The notes under the pieces: model-generated
What the model saw: the letters and a program-made list of their open reading frames with translations, nothing else
What the model was told of the DNA's origin: nothing
Databases searched by the model: none
Made by a program: the position numbers and the translations under genes
Shown here: positions 9,922-24,000 of the stretch, piece by piece
Position numbering within the stretch: position 1 is the stretch's first letter
Layout of the letters: each line of letters begins with the position of its first letter
Assembly: GCA_008931825.1 (NCBI GenBank)
Contig: QXVZ01029709.1
Coordinates: 1-38,871 of the forward strand
DNA: 38,871 nucleotides
Reading direction: 5' to 3'
DNA from: Phallusia fumigata
Lineage: Eukaryota > Chordata > Ascidiacea > Phlebobranchia > Ascidiidae

Positions 9922-12900
9922 GAAACATGCTACAATATTTGTTTTGCGATCATGCGAATATTTTGCCATCTGCGCATTTTTTTGCGTCTCGGATCAATGC
10001 AAAACATTCATTGTAAAAAATTCACAAACGAGGTCTAACCAAAGCGAGCACTTTAATCGATACAGTGATTGAAGAAAACAAAGATTTACACTTCAGACCA
10101 ACGTAACAGTTCTGCGTAGTGTCCTTCGCTAACCATTTTGGTTAGTGAGTCTAATTCTGGTTAAAACAGCCACGCGTACGACTGTTATAGCAGAATTTCA
10201 GTTGTGGTTCAAACTGGACACCGTCTAACTTATCGTAGATTATGTATTCACTAGCAGCCGTTCAGAACAAGAGCATTGGAGCTGAACTTGCGGTTTTACA
10301 GAAAAAACTAAATCCGGTTTCATTTGGTTTAGTTTCCTGTTTTAACAGAATTCTTGCGAATATTTTAATTTCGCAAAAAAGATAAAAGTCTTAAAAGTAA
10401 ATATGTCTCTCTACTATAATTGATTGGTTAATGAAGTGACAAACATTTTGATTACAGTTGATCACAGCTGTCAGGCAGCATTTAAACAGTTAACGGTTGT
10501 GTTTAAAACGTTTAAACAAAATTTTTTGTTGGACTTGTGCAAGGGGTCGGTTTTGGACTTAGTCATATACAAGTCCAATGCCCTCTTCAGAACAGTTCAA
10601 AAATCTCCAGAAAATTTCCATTATGCGATTTACAACAATCATTAATAATTTATCGATCAAAAGACCGATCGAAAGGGTGAATTGAATTCACTTGAGTTTC
10701 TCATTTTACAAACATTGATTTTTTGCTGTCGTTTGCACGATTTAGTTATAGATAGTGATTTAACTATACTGTGATTATCTAAACCAGAAATGACCTTTAG
10801 GTTGTGGTTACTACATATTGTCTAGTAAGTTATATCAGCCCATCGCAAGTTTGAGACACAACCATATTGTATGGTGATAATCTGCTGCACGGATAACGAA
10901 ACCGATAATATTCTTGCCCTCAGCATATATCTTAGTTTCGCCTTATATGTAACGGTCCTAAGTTTTTGTAAACTTAATGGAAACATAGAGGTTGAGGCTC
11001 ACGAATTAATAACTTCCTGAGGAAATCGGTATTAAATGACATAAACCCTGACAGGCCCTGTTATAAAAAAGCATGGCAATTACAGTAGCATTTGATATTC
11101 CGGATAGTAATGATACAAACAAATTTAATAAAATGAAAAACGGACTTGGTTCAAAGCAATCTTGTTTAAACAGCAGTGGTAAAGGACTCTGGTTATATTG
11201 CTTGAACCGTTAGCAGGTCTTAAGCTACTCCCTCGCCGCTTTGGTAGTTACCTCGACAGACTAACATGAACACGACCCTTTGCTGAGGTTGTTGGAATGT
11301 TCAAGTCGTGAAGTGGTTTAATTTGTTGACCTAGTGCATGTACCCTGGTAGTGACAAGCAGTTGAAATTTTGGATTGTCGCAGTTTTCTTGCAGAAAACC
11401 TAGTGATTACCAGGTCTAATAGCAGAATTATTATCATACAATGGTTATTGTTGTACCACAGGGCCAAAGAACACACGTATTGTGAAGATTGTGCGAATAG
11501 TACGCTATCGATGATAAGTCACACGTGACACAAATTGTGAGAGGATATATTTCTTGTGTATTGCCAGCAGTATGGTATCAAAGTAAAGAAATAAGATTGT
11601 TAGGACTTATACAGTCACCTTTAGCGTTGTAGTCAAATATTGACAACACGTTGAAGACTTGACAATCTGTTTACATATTTAATACGTTGCGATAACTAAT
11701 AACAATTGAAATGTTCGTTTGGTTTGAACTTTAAATACCTACATTGAATCAAAATCTCCATGCTGCAAACAAAAAATTGAAATTCTAACGTGGCGTCGCG
11801 TATAGGTGCATACGGCACGTCAGCCCATGATGTTTACTAACCGTGGAGTTTTACTGTGTTGACTGGTAAGAGTTCCAAGTTGGAGTGAAAGGAGAATTGT
11901 GGAATCCTACAGAAAAATCATATGCGTAACTATCCCTTTTTTTGCAATGCCTTAGTCATATGTGTTGGTAGCAAAGAGAGTAGGTTTGCACAAATTTTGT
12001 TCCTAAAACGAAAATACATATATCACTTCAACCTAACATTCTCTAACAACTGATAATTATCCTTTCTTAGACGAAAATTAAACCTAATGTGGGCGTGTCG
12101 ACCCATAAATTTTACCTTGGCTCTATTGGGCAATGTGGCGCTTAGGAACACTAAGGAGAGAAAGATAGTGAATGGCGTCTTTGTTTGAGCCTAATGTTTA
12201 TGGGCTGAAAAACACACATGCTAAACCATAGATGTTTGCTTTCCTCAACATGATTTAGACTCCAGCAGCACACCCGGTTTCCTTTGACATGATCTTTTGG
12301 AGGGCAACATATGGCTGTTCGCTTTAGTAAATCGTTCCAAAGGCCAGACTGTTTCCACATATTTTAAGCATGCGGTATATCGCATTTCGTTTATTAAAAG
12401 ATTTATTTTACAGTAGGAGTTCATCGCTTTTTGTAAAACCTAACCTTGTGTTTGTTTTATGCCGGCGAAATGCCCCTTTGACGAAATGTGATCAACGTTT
12501 CGTTACGCGCATGAATAGCGAAAAAGCTTCGTCTTAGCTTTTGCGAAAGGCGGTGCCAAACTATCGCTGCCTGTCCTTCTCAAACCACACGGGCTGCACT
12601 GGTCCGCAGTGTTGCGCGAACAATAATGTAATGAAACAGAAAAGCAGTTATGCTAGAATTTGCGTTTTTCTGGTAGGCACTTGGTCTGGGTTATAAGCAA
12701 ATTGTGCAGACAAAAATGAGCAGTAATTAAGCATGTCACCAACAGTGCAAGTACGTCGCTTGCAAGGACAATGATCCATATAATTAGGTCAGTCAGTTAG
12801 TCGTATGATGGTATTTTAAAAGCACGATCCAAAGCCTTTTGTCGTTCTTGATCTTAAGGTAAAAGAAGATATTTACCGCGAGGATTAAATTTTTACATGG

Positions 12901-15082
12901 GCGTTGGAAAATTTACTATCAAGGCGATTTACTATCGGACTTAGCGTAAGGGCTCTTAAACTTGAAACACTTGAAAAACATTTGGCGCCATTTTATCGCC
13001 ATTATGAGGAGTAAGCCTGACAGAAGAAGTCTTTTTGAAGGCAAGTATTGTACACTTGGCGACAGTTATGGCCGGATAACGCTTAATCATTAGCCAATCC
13101 GGAAACAACTGACCTTACAACGGTTCTGAAACTGAATTCTGGAAAATTGCAGCGCGCTGTGTATATACCCAATGCTTATCTATGATAATGTTGACATTTC
13201 TGATGTCATTTGATACCAGCAGCTACGAACCTCTTAAGCGGAAAGTCTTCCTTTAAGCCGAGATGAGCATTTCAGCGGCGTCCTACATGCGCGTCAGGCG
13301 GAGGATAATCGTAGAACGCAAGGTCGCGCAAGCTGTCGCTCGCTTGCAAACCTTATGTCGTGTTCTTAGTGAGATGGCCATAACGTTTGTGTTCGTTTGC
13401 TTGGTGTTGTAAAGTGAGAGGTAAGCAGAAACTGCTGATCACTGTTCAGGAAACTGTTTATTGATCACTGTTCAGGAAACGACATACTTACAGGAAACGA
13501 GTTTACTTACAACGTTAACGTGAAGCGAATATTTTGGGCGAAGTAAGCTGTAGAATTCAAGCCTTTATGCTAATTCAACCTTTTCTTTAACTGCCGGAAA
13601 GGAGAGTCGGATTTAACATGTACTTTATTTACAATCGCCACTCAGCAGTTAGTAATCAAATTGATTTTATAATGTCTTGGAATGCACCTTATTCAAACTG
13701 AAAAAGTAATCGTATCATAAATTAACTTGCATGAAGTGTTATTATAAAACTCGACCCGAGATAAAACTTAACATCTGTCCAAATAAACTGAGTAACAAAC
13801 TGCGACAATTGTCAGGAAAGCAGCAGTTTCTGACAGAAGAGAAACCATAAAGCGCTGGTGGAGAATATTAGGAGTTACACGTCACAATGCGCCTGTTGTG
13901 GTGAAACTGTCGTGGTGGCGGGAAAGATTTATTTCATAAACTGGGGAGCGTTTTTGTCTGTAACAATAACATTTGTTCAAAGGGTTCTGGTTTGTTGCCC
14001 ATCAACGGTTATGCAACAACAAACAAATACCGAGAAGTTTCACAGGCAGTCACATAAACCAATTTTGTTACAAGTAAGGAATTGAATTGTCGTGTTGTAA
14101 CGTACACTTCAGGCGTCAAAGTGAAAGCATACAGGCTCGACTCAGATGTATTCACAAATTTGTCGTGGGCTGACAAGGGAAGACCAATAAATTGTATATT
14201 GAAACGGGAAAACCGTTAAACATGAAGTTGACGCAGGAAAACCGATACTATACATCCGCAGTTAGTGATAAGCTTTACTACGGCAGTCAACGTAGGCAAC
14301 GTATGGCGAAGTTTACTTTTTTGTTCTGCAAACACGCGAAAGTTTGGGTCTCTCCAATGACGCACTTAACGTGTTTGGTTACTCATCAAGGTGATAGTTT
14401 ATCGCTTGTCAACAACATGCGTGCTCCAATGTCACTGTAGTTTGAAAAACATGTTTTTTTGGTCATCGCATACCCTACCTAGACTTTCTTCTGTTTTCTC
14501 CACGTGGCAAAACTTGTTTTCTGTTTGTGTCTAGTGAAGCCAATTTGTTGCTAAAAGATTCTTTGCATTGAGTTCTATATCATTTTTTACATTTTCTGAT
14601 TTTCATGATGGTTTTAATGCGAATAATCAGTTGCTGTCAGGCGTGATAAATAATAATGTTGTCTTAATTAAAAAGTCTTTCCTGCAAATTCGTGTTTAAA
14701 ATTATAACGTTAAATTATACACTTGATCTTTGTCGGGGCAATAAACGAAATTAAATTGGTTAAAACAGGAAAGTATGACGGACCTGTTATGTCCGATACC
14801 TGGATGTTTGGTCACTGAGTAAAATGCCTTTTTTTGCAGCAGTAGTCAAATGATGCGGAATAATACATTCATTCACTTGCAGTCAATATTTACAGTTCAA
14901 AACGTGCTGTTTGTGACTCTTCACCTGTAAAGCTTCGCAGAGGTTGTGTAAACACTGTCAAGCCTAATGCACCATTTCTAACTTTCCCCACAGGATCATT
15001 ACTCCACTTTACGTTGAATGCTGCTGTAAAACATAGTAAATTCTAAAAAGCGACCTGGTTATAACCCGAGCGACCCGGAACA
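9922..15082. other. Gene-free stretch of about 5.2 kb
   Basis: Frames here are short and chance-like, with no recognisable protein motif, no tRNA or rRNA, and no clear transposon ends. The only local structure I could support is a 19-bp direct repeat near 13436-13480. The stretch lies directly upstream of the SLC6 transporter start and may hold its promoter and enhancers, plus 5' UTR near 15082. That role is inferred from position only. Confidence 0.5.
13436..13480. repeat. 19-bp direct repeat pair
   Basis: TGATCACTGTTCAGGAAAC occurs at 13436-13454 and again, identical, at 13462-13480, separated by seven bases. The last part (CAGGAAAC) recurs shortly after at about 13490. No gene is nearby; the function is unknown. 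Confidence 0.8.
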
Positions 15083-18000
15083 ATGGATCCATCAAATGCT
15101 TCTGACTTTTTCCTGAAAGACAACGAGCCACCGGAATTCCTCGCACCCGAGTCGGAGCGAAAGCTTCTGTCCCAGGTATTTAACCACATGTTTGTCGGTT
15201 TTTGGTGCGAGCTAGGCATTCGGCTGAGAAAGGACGTTTAATGAGAAGCGGCTAAGCAAGAGTAAATGTAACTGTGGACATACTAAAATCAAAAAGATCA
15301 GGTGCGCCAAGAACAAGTTACGCGTATGTTTTGCATTTGTTTGCACATATTTGCGCATGCGGCGAAAATAATAAAATTTGAATAACCTCACAAAAATATT
15401 TTAAGGTCAAGAGTAGGTGATACCAATCTGCAGGAAAGTCTGGTAATGGGTTTTTAAACAAGTTTTGTGCAGTCAACTCTGACGATGTTGGAATCGCTGT
15501 CATTGAGTCTGCCAAACTTGTTCGGAAACCAACAGAAAGTGTACCAAGCCGTGTAGAACAAGTCCTCTCGTGAGCCTCCAGGATTGACCTACATTCGCAT
15601 CATGAAATTCCATGTAAACAACGTATCCTAGACCCCACTGAACTTTGCAGCCCAATAGAAAGTCACGAAAACAGAAAATTTGGTCAATAGTTTGCACAGC
15701 ATGACGGATCACTTCAGTTCAAACACTTTACACCCCACTTCCAAAACATGCTCCTGCTTGCCCACCGGAGTTCACTTGTCGCTAGGAAACGAAGCAGAAC
15801 GATTAATTTCAGTTTTGTACTAAGGTGCTGTACCTGACAGGTCCGTTGCAATGACGCATTGAATTTCGGGACGCTGTGGGTTCTTTCATTGCGCCATCGT
15901 TTTTCAACTCCTAGGTTTATAAATGCCACGAATTCTCGTCGGTTGTTCGAATTTGACAAAAAGCAGCGCTGGGGTATGAAAGGAAAGTTGTGTAAGAGTA
16001 GTTAGTAGATTGAAGATACTGACTCAAACTGATAATGTGCAATAAACTTAGCTCGGTTAACAGTGTAACCGAGAACATATGTTCTTTAAACATAATTTTA
16101 CGGCTTAGGTTTTTCGCAAGCAATCATATTTGGTTTTGGAACCAAAGTTTTTGGAACCAAAACCAAAGTAATATTGTTTACAAATATGCATAGAAATGCA
16201 AATTTTGATGAAAAAAACTGGGCTGGTGGGAAAAAAACCATCTTTGCTGCATAATACGATCCAGGGTGGAACGTAAAAAAACAATCCTTGAAAGTAGGCA
16301 AAACCGCTTGTTTACAGAGTTTATTCGAGTTCGTCCGTGTTTTTCATTAAAGGGAACCAACCTCACTCGCTAATATGTCCGCTCCTGACCCCTGTCGGCT
16401 GCGTCCACGGCAGATTTCCAAACTGGAACCTGGCCTAGATACGACACTTAGTGTTAAAACGACTTTCAATTGATTTTCCAGTCTTGCATAACGTAACAGA
16501 TTGTCTGCTGGGAATGTCGCGTATTTAAATCATTAGCACTCTAGTTAATAACGCGGCGGTAGTTGTTGAGAGCAGTAGAGAACCTGGGTCTGTTATTGTA
16601 AACCAGTTAAGCAATAGGTTAGACTATTTAGACTGTTTGCAAGCTTTGCATATTTTACCTGATGACAAAACTTAAGATTGTGGTTTGAAGCAGGTGAAGC
16701 GTAACCCTGGTAACTATTGTTGTTAAGTAACCGTTTAGCTCTTCGTAACATGAATACCCCGATGCCTTTACCAGCCAATGAGGTAAAAAACACTCTTGGT
16801 GTTTGTCCTTTAACGGATATGATTTTTGANNNNNNNNNNNNNNNNNNNNNNNNNNNNNNNNNNNNNNNNNNNNNNNNNNNNNNNNNNNNNNNNNNNNNNN
16901 NNNNNNNNNNNNNNNNNNNNNNNNNNNNNNNNNNNNNNNNNNNNNNACAAACACAATTCTTACCTTTTAGAAATTTCCACAGTATTCCCATTTACAGCAT
17001 GTAAGCAATGTAATGTAGAAATAATACTGTGAAAAACTCTTTCGCCACATGTGATCTCTTTAAAACTCAGCTTCGATTTATTCCAAATAAGCAATACCAA
17101 GCATGAAATGGTCAGTCGTAAATCAAGATTTTGCGGTAAATTTTCTTTCAGAACAATTTGACAAATTTCTGACACTTTTGTATGAAACAATTCACTTTGA
17201 TTTGACTCAATAATGAATTGAATTAGACACTGTGAAACCAGAATAACTACATCCTTTGGTAGTTGTGAATCAAGAATACAGCTGGACAAAATTTCAATGA
17301 CTTGACTGTCAATGATCGTTTGCAGTGTTTCTGAGGTTTCAATGTAATTCATAAAGGCCGGAACACAAATATTAAGGATAACCTCATGACTGAAGGTTGC
17401 AAAGCTTTTTTCAAATGCAGAAATGAATGTTGCTGCAGTGTTTACTCCAGTTTTTGATGCTGCAAAACTACCTACATTTAACCATCCACCAAGAAATCTC
17501 AAGCACACCAGCAAAAAGTCTTCCTGTTTATTGCTGTCACAAAGTGTTGACAAAAATTCACCAACCAATTTGGCAGTATCATTTAAAGCAGGCTCAATGC
17601 ATTTAATGTCATCAAATGCAAAAATGCTATTGTCATTTACGGTTTGATCAAAAATTGCAACAGCAGACAAGGTATTTTCTAGAATGTTAAAGCAAGCCAA
17701 TAATAAAATCATTACCTCTTTGCTGAAAAGATTTGCAGATATTTCATCTGTATCAGATTTCTCGTATAGTGCCATAGTTACCTCTATAGTAGCAAGCCTT
17801 GTCAAAAGAACAACTAATTTGTTGCCTTTGTGCTTACTAAAAGTGGTCCACTTTAAGTCATATGCCTGTGTCAAGCTACTACATAACATAATTGCTGGAA
17901 TTCTTTGTTTTTCGCTGACACGACTTGCTAACACCTCAAACAGTGAGTCAGCAATTATTGAAATCCACTGTTCACAGAAATAAGTTTCACACAAAGATTC

Positions 18001-21000
18001 TGGTAGAACATCAAGAAATGAACACAATTGATGGAAAAGTTCAAACTTTCTTTCATTACGAAGTGATTTCACTGTTTCTGATAAACTCTGTAAAATTTGG
18101 AGGACATATGTCTTGTTGTTGTCGAGGACAAAAACTGGATCATTTTTTATCAAAGAAAGTAAAATACCCCACACCATGTTGTTTGCATCCTCATCTAAAG
18201 ATTGAGCATAAAACTGGCATAGAATTTTAACACCATTATGCCTTAAGATAGTTTTGCAACAATTATTTTCTTCTGCAGTGGCTGAAAGAATGAGAAGGCA
18301 ATCGTTTACCGTATAATTCTCCTTACTTTCTGATGATTCTCGACCAAATATCGATAAAACTGTGGGTAAAGCCTGAACCATTTCTGGTGAACCAGCTAGT
18401 TCAGAGTCAGATGCAAATGATGACAAAACAGACAACCCAAGACCAACCAACATATTACTGTTAGTGTCATCCTCTTGCTTAGATCCAATCAGTCNACTTC
18501 GGTCACGTGTTCTGACCAATTGTTTTCTTTTTCAACGTAAAGATTTGTTATTAATGTCGAACATTCGTAATTGCATGTCACAGACATTTTGGTTTTAACA
18601 AGTTTAACCCATTTACCCATTGACGTAAAACTATAAATTTAGTGGCTGGTAACCATTTAATAGCTTTGCTAACAGTTGGTACAAGGCACAACGGCTATAA
18701 CAAAATATACGGTGCCTATAGACTTTATGACCAGAATCTTTTGTTGCAGTGAATTTATTGCCCTCAAATCCCGATGTAAAATTAATGTTTATTGCCCTTT
18801 CATGTAACGCAGCGTATGTAGGGCTCGTTGAATCCAAGGTTAAGCAAGGGCATTCGTCAACCGTTATAATGTACAGATTTTACAGCCGTAGCGGGGGGTT
18901 GTTGCACAAAATACATGCACACAGAACTCCGCTCTAGAGGTTAACGACAGGTTAAAGGGGAGAAATAATCGCCACTCGTTTTACAGCTTTTTGGCCGCTC
19001 GCACTTAGAGTGGTCTACAGCTTTCACTTGAAATGTAATTTGTGGTATAACCAACAAATCACCTAGACCAGGGGTGTGCAACCTTTTTTACTGGAGGGCC
19101 AATTACAGTCATCCACATGGGGCCGCGGCCCGCACATTTGTTTAACACAGGTTAAATTTGTCTTGTTGCATATCAAAGAAGAATNGGGTGTGCAACCTTT
19201 TTTACTGGAGGGCCAATTACAGTCATCCACATGGGGCCGCGGCCCGCACATTTGTTTAACACAGGTTAAATTTGTCTTGTTGCATATCAAAGAAGAATTT
19301 TCGTTTACGAAGGAAATCCATTTCCGTTGCTCGCTTTACTCTCCTACCGCTATTGTTGCTTCACGGATAATAAATTGAACTTCGCTGTTGTGCAATGCAC
19401 AAAAAAGAAAACTAATGCGCTGAAATCATTTTGCGGGCGGCACTGCACTCCAAACCCGTATACCTCTCCGCGGACCTCACAATTTTTATTCGCGGGCCGC
19501 AGGTCGCACACCCCCGACCTAGACCGTAAAGTTGGTATGTTCTCTCCAATTGACCCTGTTTCATGTTTGCTTTCCACACTCAACGTCGAGAACGACTTCT
19601 ATAATTTACCTTACAACATTGCGGTCATCATTTCAATCTCATTGTACAGGGAGTCGACTCTGATTCTTCGGAATGTAAACCTCCAATTGCCAGTCCGGAT
19701 GACCTTGAGATGAAGAGATCAGATAGTGATGTCGACTCGGAAGCTCCCATCCAGCGGGAGAAATGGGCGAGGAAGATGGATTTCATCCTCTCGGTTGCTG
19801 GTGGATTCGTCGGACTTGGAAACGTTTGGCGGTTTCCCTATCTCTGCTACAAGAACGGGGGCGGTAAGAGTTTATTTTTACCTGTTATAAGACGTTTGTA
19901 AAGCCTGTTCGGTTTTTCAAATCTCGTCCATCTTTCTACCCTAGACCAGCCAAACTAGGGGTCGCGACCCTTCAGTTGGACGCGCAATGGATTTTGTGTA
20001 TCGGGTACACGAATTTCTTTTCTGACATTTTCATGTCAAAACTGTGCCCAAAAAGTTAATGTTTAATTTTTCTTTCTAGTAGTACTCTTTTAACAAATGG
20101 TATGTTTTGAACTGCTTTTCTCCGTCAAATGTTAGGGGTCGCAGAAAAATTTCAGAAATCCAAAGACCAAAAAGTTTGGGAAGCCCTGCCCTAGACCATT
20201 GTTTCGCAAGTTTTTTTACGATCCCCTCCGATAAGTTGAGTTATGTAAAAGTCCGTAAAACAAAGTCCAAAGTGATGCTTTGGTGTGCAATGGAACACGT
20301 GGGGTGTTTTAACCAGTGACACTCTTTTACACCCTCCTATTCCCAAATATTTAATTACTTTCTTAAAAGGACTGAGACCTACGTTAGGGGTCACTGTCCT
20401 GTAAACCAAATAAAAACGTACCAGGGAGTTTATGATAAGCGCACAGCTTTTGCATTTGCCCTCAAACAACCTAAAATCATCATTAAAGTGATGGTGTTAC
20501 AGATAAATACGCATGGTATGACCAAGTGTGAAAACATAGACACTTCTGAAACAGCGCTAAATTTCACAGGCGCGTTTCTCATTCCGTACGCCATCTTTCT
20601 CGTGCTGGGTGGAATCCCGATTTTCTTTCTGGAGGTCTCTCTTGGCCAGTATATGAGCGAGGGCGGCGTCACCAGCTGGAGACTTGTGCCACTTGGAACT
20701 GGTGAGTTTTGGTTGTCGTTTTACCCCTAGCTTATGGAGACGACGTTGTAACAATTATATGCAAATGGCTTAGTTGCCGTTGTCGAATTCTGTTTCCGAA
20801 ATTCGAGCCAAACTTTTCCGGCCCTTGTCACGAAACCAGAGAATTTTAGTAAGCCAATCCCAATATGGCGGAAATGGCACTTTACATTTTGAAGTTTACC
20901 AACTTGACTAAATCCTGATTTTCCAAATGCCTGCAAAATATATCAGCCAATCTTATGGTGTTTCGTTCTTGTTGTGTCGTGCTTCTGTGTTTGTGTAAAC

Positions 21001-24000
21001 ATCTTTTGAAGGTGAGGCCCAACTCCGGTAAGTTTGTGTGTTTCGTTTATATTGTTTTAGAAAATAAACTTCCTATACATTGTTGTGATTCTTTCGTCCT
21101 TCCCGGATGTCCTACGTACTGGTATCCTTAGTAATAAGGCGTATTTTTATTTATCATGAGGAAATACCTTCTGTTTATTGGTAAAATAGTTCCCTTATCG
21201 AGTCATGTTTACAAGCATTTAAGTTACGTTAATGCCTATAAAATTGCCGAAAATGGATATTTGCACTTCCCTTCCATCGTGTTGCACATTTTACAGCCCT
21301 TTGAGTTTTGCTTTTTGGCCCGAGAATTCTCTAAATTGCGATGGGACTCATTTTCTGCTACTGCCCAAAAAACGTTTTTTTAATCTTCACTGTTCGTTAT
21401 AAAAATATCTACCCTTCCTACATCCGTTTTCTACCTATTTCACTGACCCACAAATAGCAGTTTTTGGAACGAAACATTGCTGTTACGATATTTGAGTCCA
21501 GCTTTTAGCAAAATCGCTCCAGATACATTTTCTATAATTTTTATAATACCGCACCTAAGTTTTAAAGCTTGCGTCTAAGTAGACTATCTGTAAACCCATA
21601 CGCGAAAAAATAATCCGATTATATAAAGGCCTAAGCAAAACATCCCTTTGTTTGTTTACCGAGCCGGGTAGGGCTGCCACGTACATAGGGATTACGTTTC
21701 TGCTCAGGTAGGACGATGGAAGTGCGAAAGCAAACACGCACAATCAGTTATCATGAGATGTTTCCAGGTATTGGATACGCATCCATGGTGATTGTGGCGC
21801 TGCTGAACATTTACTACATTGTAATACTCGCCTGGGCGATCTTCTACCTCTTCCAAAGCTTTACTGCCGAACTGCCGTGGGCAAAATGCGGCCACTACTG
21901 GAATACGCCATGTTGCGTTGACACTTACATCAAATCAGTCGCCAACAATGCCAGCGACAATTTTACAACAGTGGCCTCCACACTTGCTACCACTTCCGCC
22001 AGCTTCACCACAGCTGCAACTCCCACCTACAACGCCACTCTATGCAACGGAACCAAGACGTCGCCCGAAACCGAATATTGGGAGTCAGTATCTGTAGAAA
22101 CCAAAATTTACGCCTTGCGCACCAACAAATCTGCTTGAAAATTTTAGACTTTTTTCTGTTGTTTGTTAAAAGCCACCAGCTTGCAAAAACGCTGTAATTT
22201 GAATTTGTTTTTGCGGATAAGTTTGATATGTTTCATGCGGAAGGGCGGATCAATTTTATGCAGCAAACTGGTTGCCTATCAACCTAAAAACAATCATTTT
22301 TCAAATGCTTTTTTTGCAATTGGCATTTTTTCGTCGGCCACACTTAATTTGCGGTGGTTAGGAATTCATATTTTAAAAAAGCAAATGTAATACTACCCTG
22401 GGCATGAAACAATTGGCCTGTAGTAGCGGTCATCCACGCAAATACCATTTCGCTATTTATCAATTAGGAAAAAGCAATACTTTTCACTCAGTCATTTTTC
22501 CGCCCTTCCGCCGCTTTAAGGCAAACCGAAAAAAAAACGTTCTAAAGTAAATTAAAATGGCGAATTTACTAAATGAAAGTTAAAATGTAAATTATTAGGT
22601 TGCAACCCAAACATTTCAGATAAACTTGCGCACATTCGTTTAGTTATATTGACGCACCGACACTTGCAACTTTTCTTACATTTGCGCGCTGGTTTTAGAA
22701 CGAGTTTGCGTGTCCATTATTTTAAGACAACTTTACAACAGGCAAATATGTTTTGGACGTTATCTAAACAAATTGGTTAACTGGATGAAACACGTTTAAA
22801 ACCCGCTTAAGGCGGCGTGCCTGCGTACAACCCTTCGCGCCTATAAAACTTTAGTTAATTTTCGGACCCAACCACCCTCAGTCCTCTAAATCTGTGTTTC
22901 GACGTGGNGGGACTCATTTTCTGCTACTGCCCAAAAAAACGTTTTTTTAATCTTTACTGTTCGTTATAAAAATATCTACCCTTCCTACGTTTTCTACCTA
23001 TTTCACTGACCCACAAGTAGGAGTCTTTGGAACGAAACATTACTCTTACGGTATTTGAGTCCAGCTTTTAGCACAATCGCTCCAGATACATCTATAAGCA
23101 CATAATCTATATGCAAAAAACTAATCCGATTATAAAAAGGCCTAAGCAAAACATCCCTTTGTTTTACGTTTGCCAAGCCGGGTAGGGCTGCCACGTGCAT
23201 AGGGACTGTGTTTCTGCTCAGGTAGGGCGATGGAAGTGCTAAAGCAAACACGTACGCACATTCAGTTATCATGAGATGTTTCCAGGTATTGGATACGCAT
23301 CCATGGTGATTGTGGCGCTGCTGAACATTTACTACATTGTAATACTCGCCTGGGCGATCTTCTACCTCTTCCAAAGCTTTACTGCCGAACTGCCGTGGGC
23401 AAAATGCGGCCACTACTGGAATACGCCATGTTGCGTTGACACTTACATCAAATCAGTCGCCAACAATGCCAGCGACAATTTTACAACAGTGGCCTCCACA
23501 CTTGCTACCACTGCCGCCAGCTTCACCACAGCCGCAACTCCCACCTACAACGCCACTCTATGCAACGGAACCAAGACGTCGCCCGAAACCGAATATTGGG
23601 AGTCAGTATCTGTAGAAACCAAAATTTACGTCTTGCGCACCAGCAAATCTGCTTGAAAATTTTAGACTTTTTTTCTGTTATTTGTTAAAAGTCACCAGCT
23701 TGCAAAAAATCGACGCTTTAATTTGAATTTGTTTTTGCGGATAAGTTTGATATGTTTCATGCGGAAGGGCGGATCAATTTTTTGCAGCAAACTGGTTGCT
23801 TATCAACCTAAAAACAATCATTTTTTAAATGCTTTTTTTGCAATTGGCATTGTTTCTTCGGCCACACGTAATTTGCGGTGGTTATTATTTTTATTTTGGA
23901 AAAGCAAATGTGTCACTACCCTGGGCATGAAACAATTGGCCCGTAGTAGCAGTCATCAACGCAAATACCATTTCGCTATTTATCAATTAGGAAAAAGCAA

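Noticed and set aside
10950..10962. TAACGGTCCTAAG, identical to a universally conserved piece of large-subunit rRNA
   Set aside because: The match stops after 13 bases on both sides and no other rRNA sequence is nearby; a chance match.
21768..23601. Mutually exclusive alternative exons in the SLC6 gene
   Set aside because: The duplication includes more than 1 kb of intron and abuts an N, so tandem alleles or a contig overlap explain it better.
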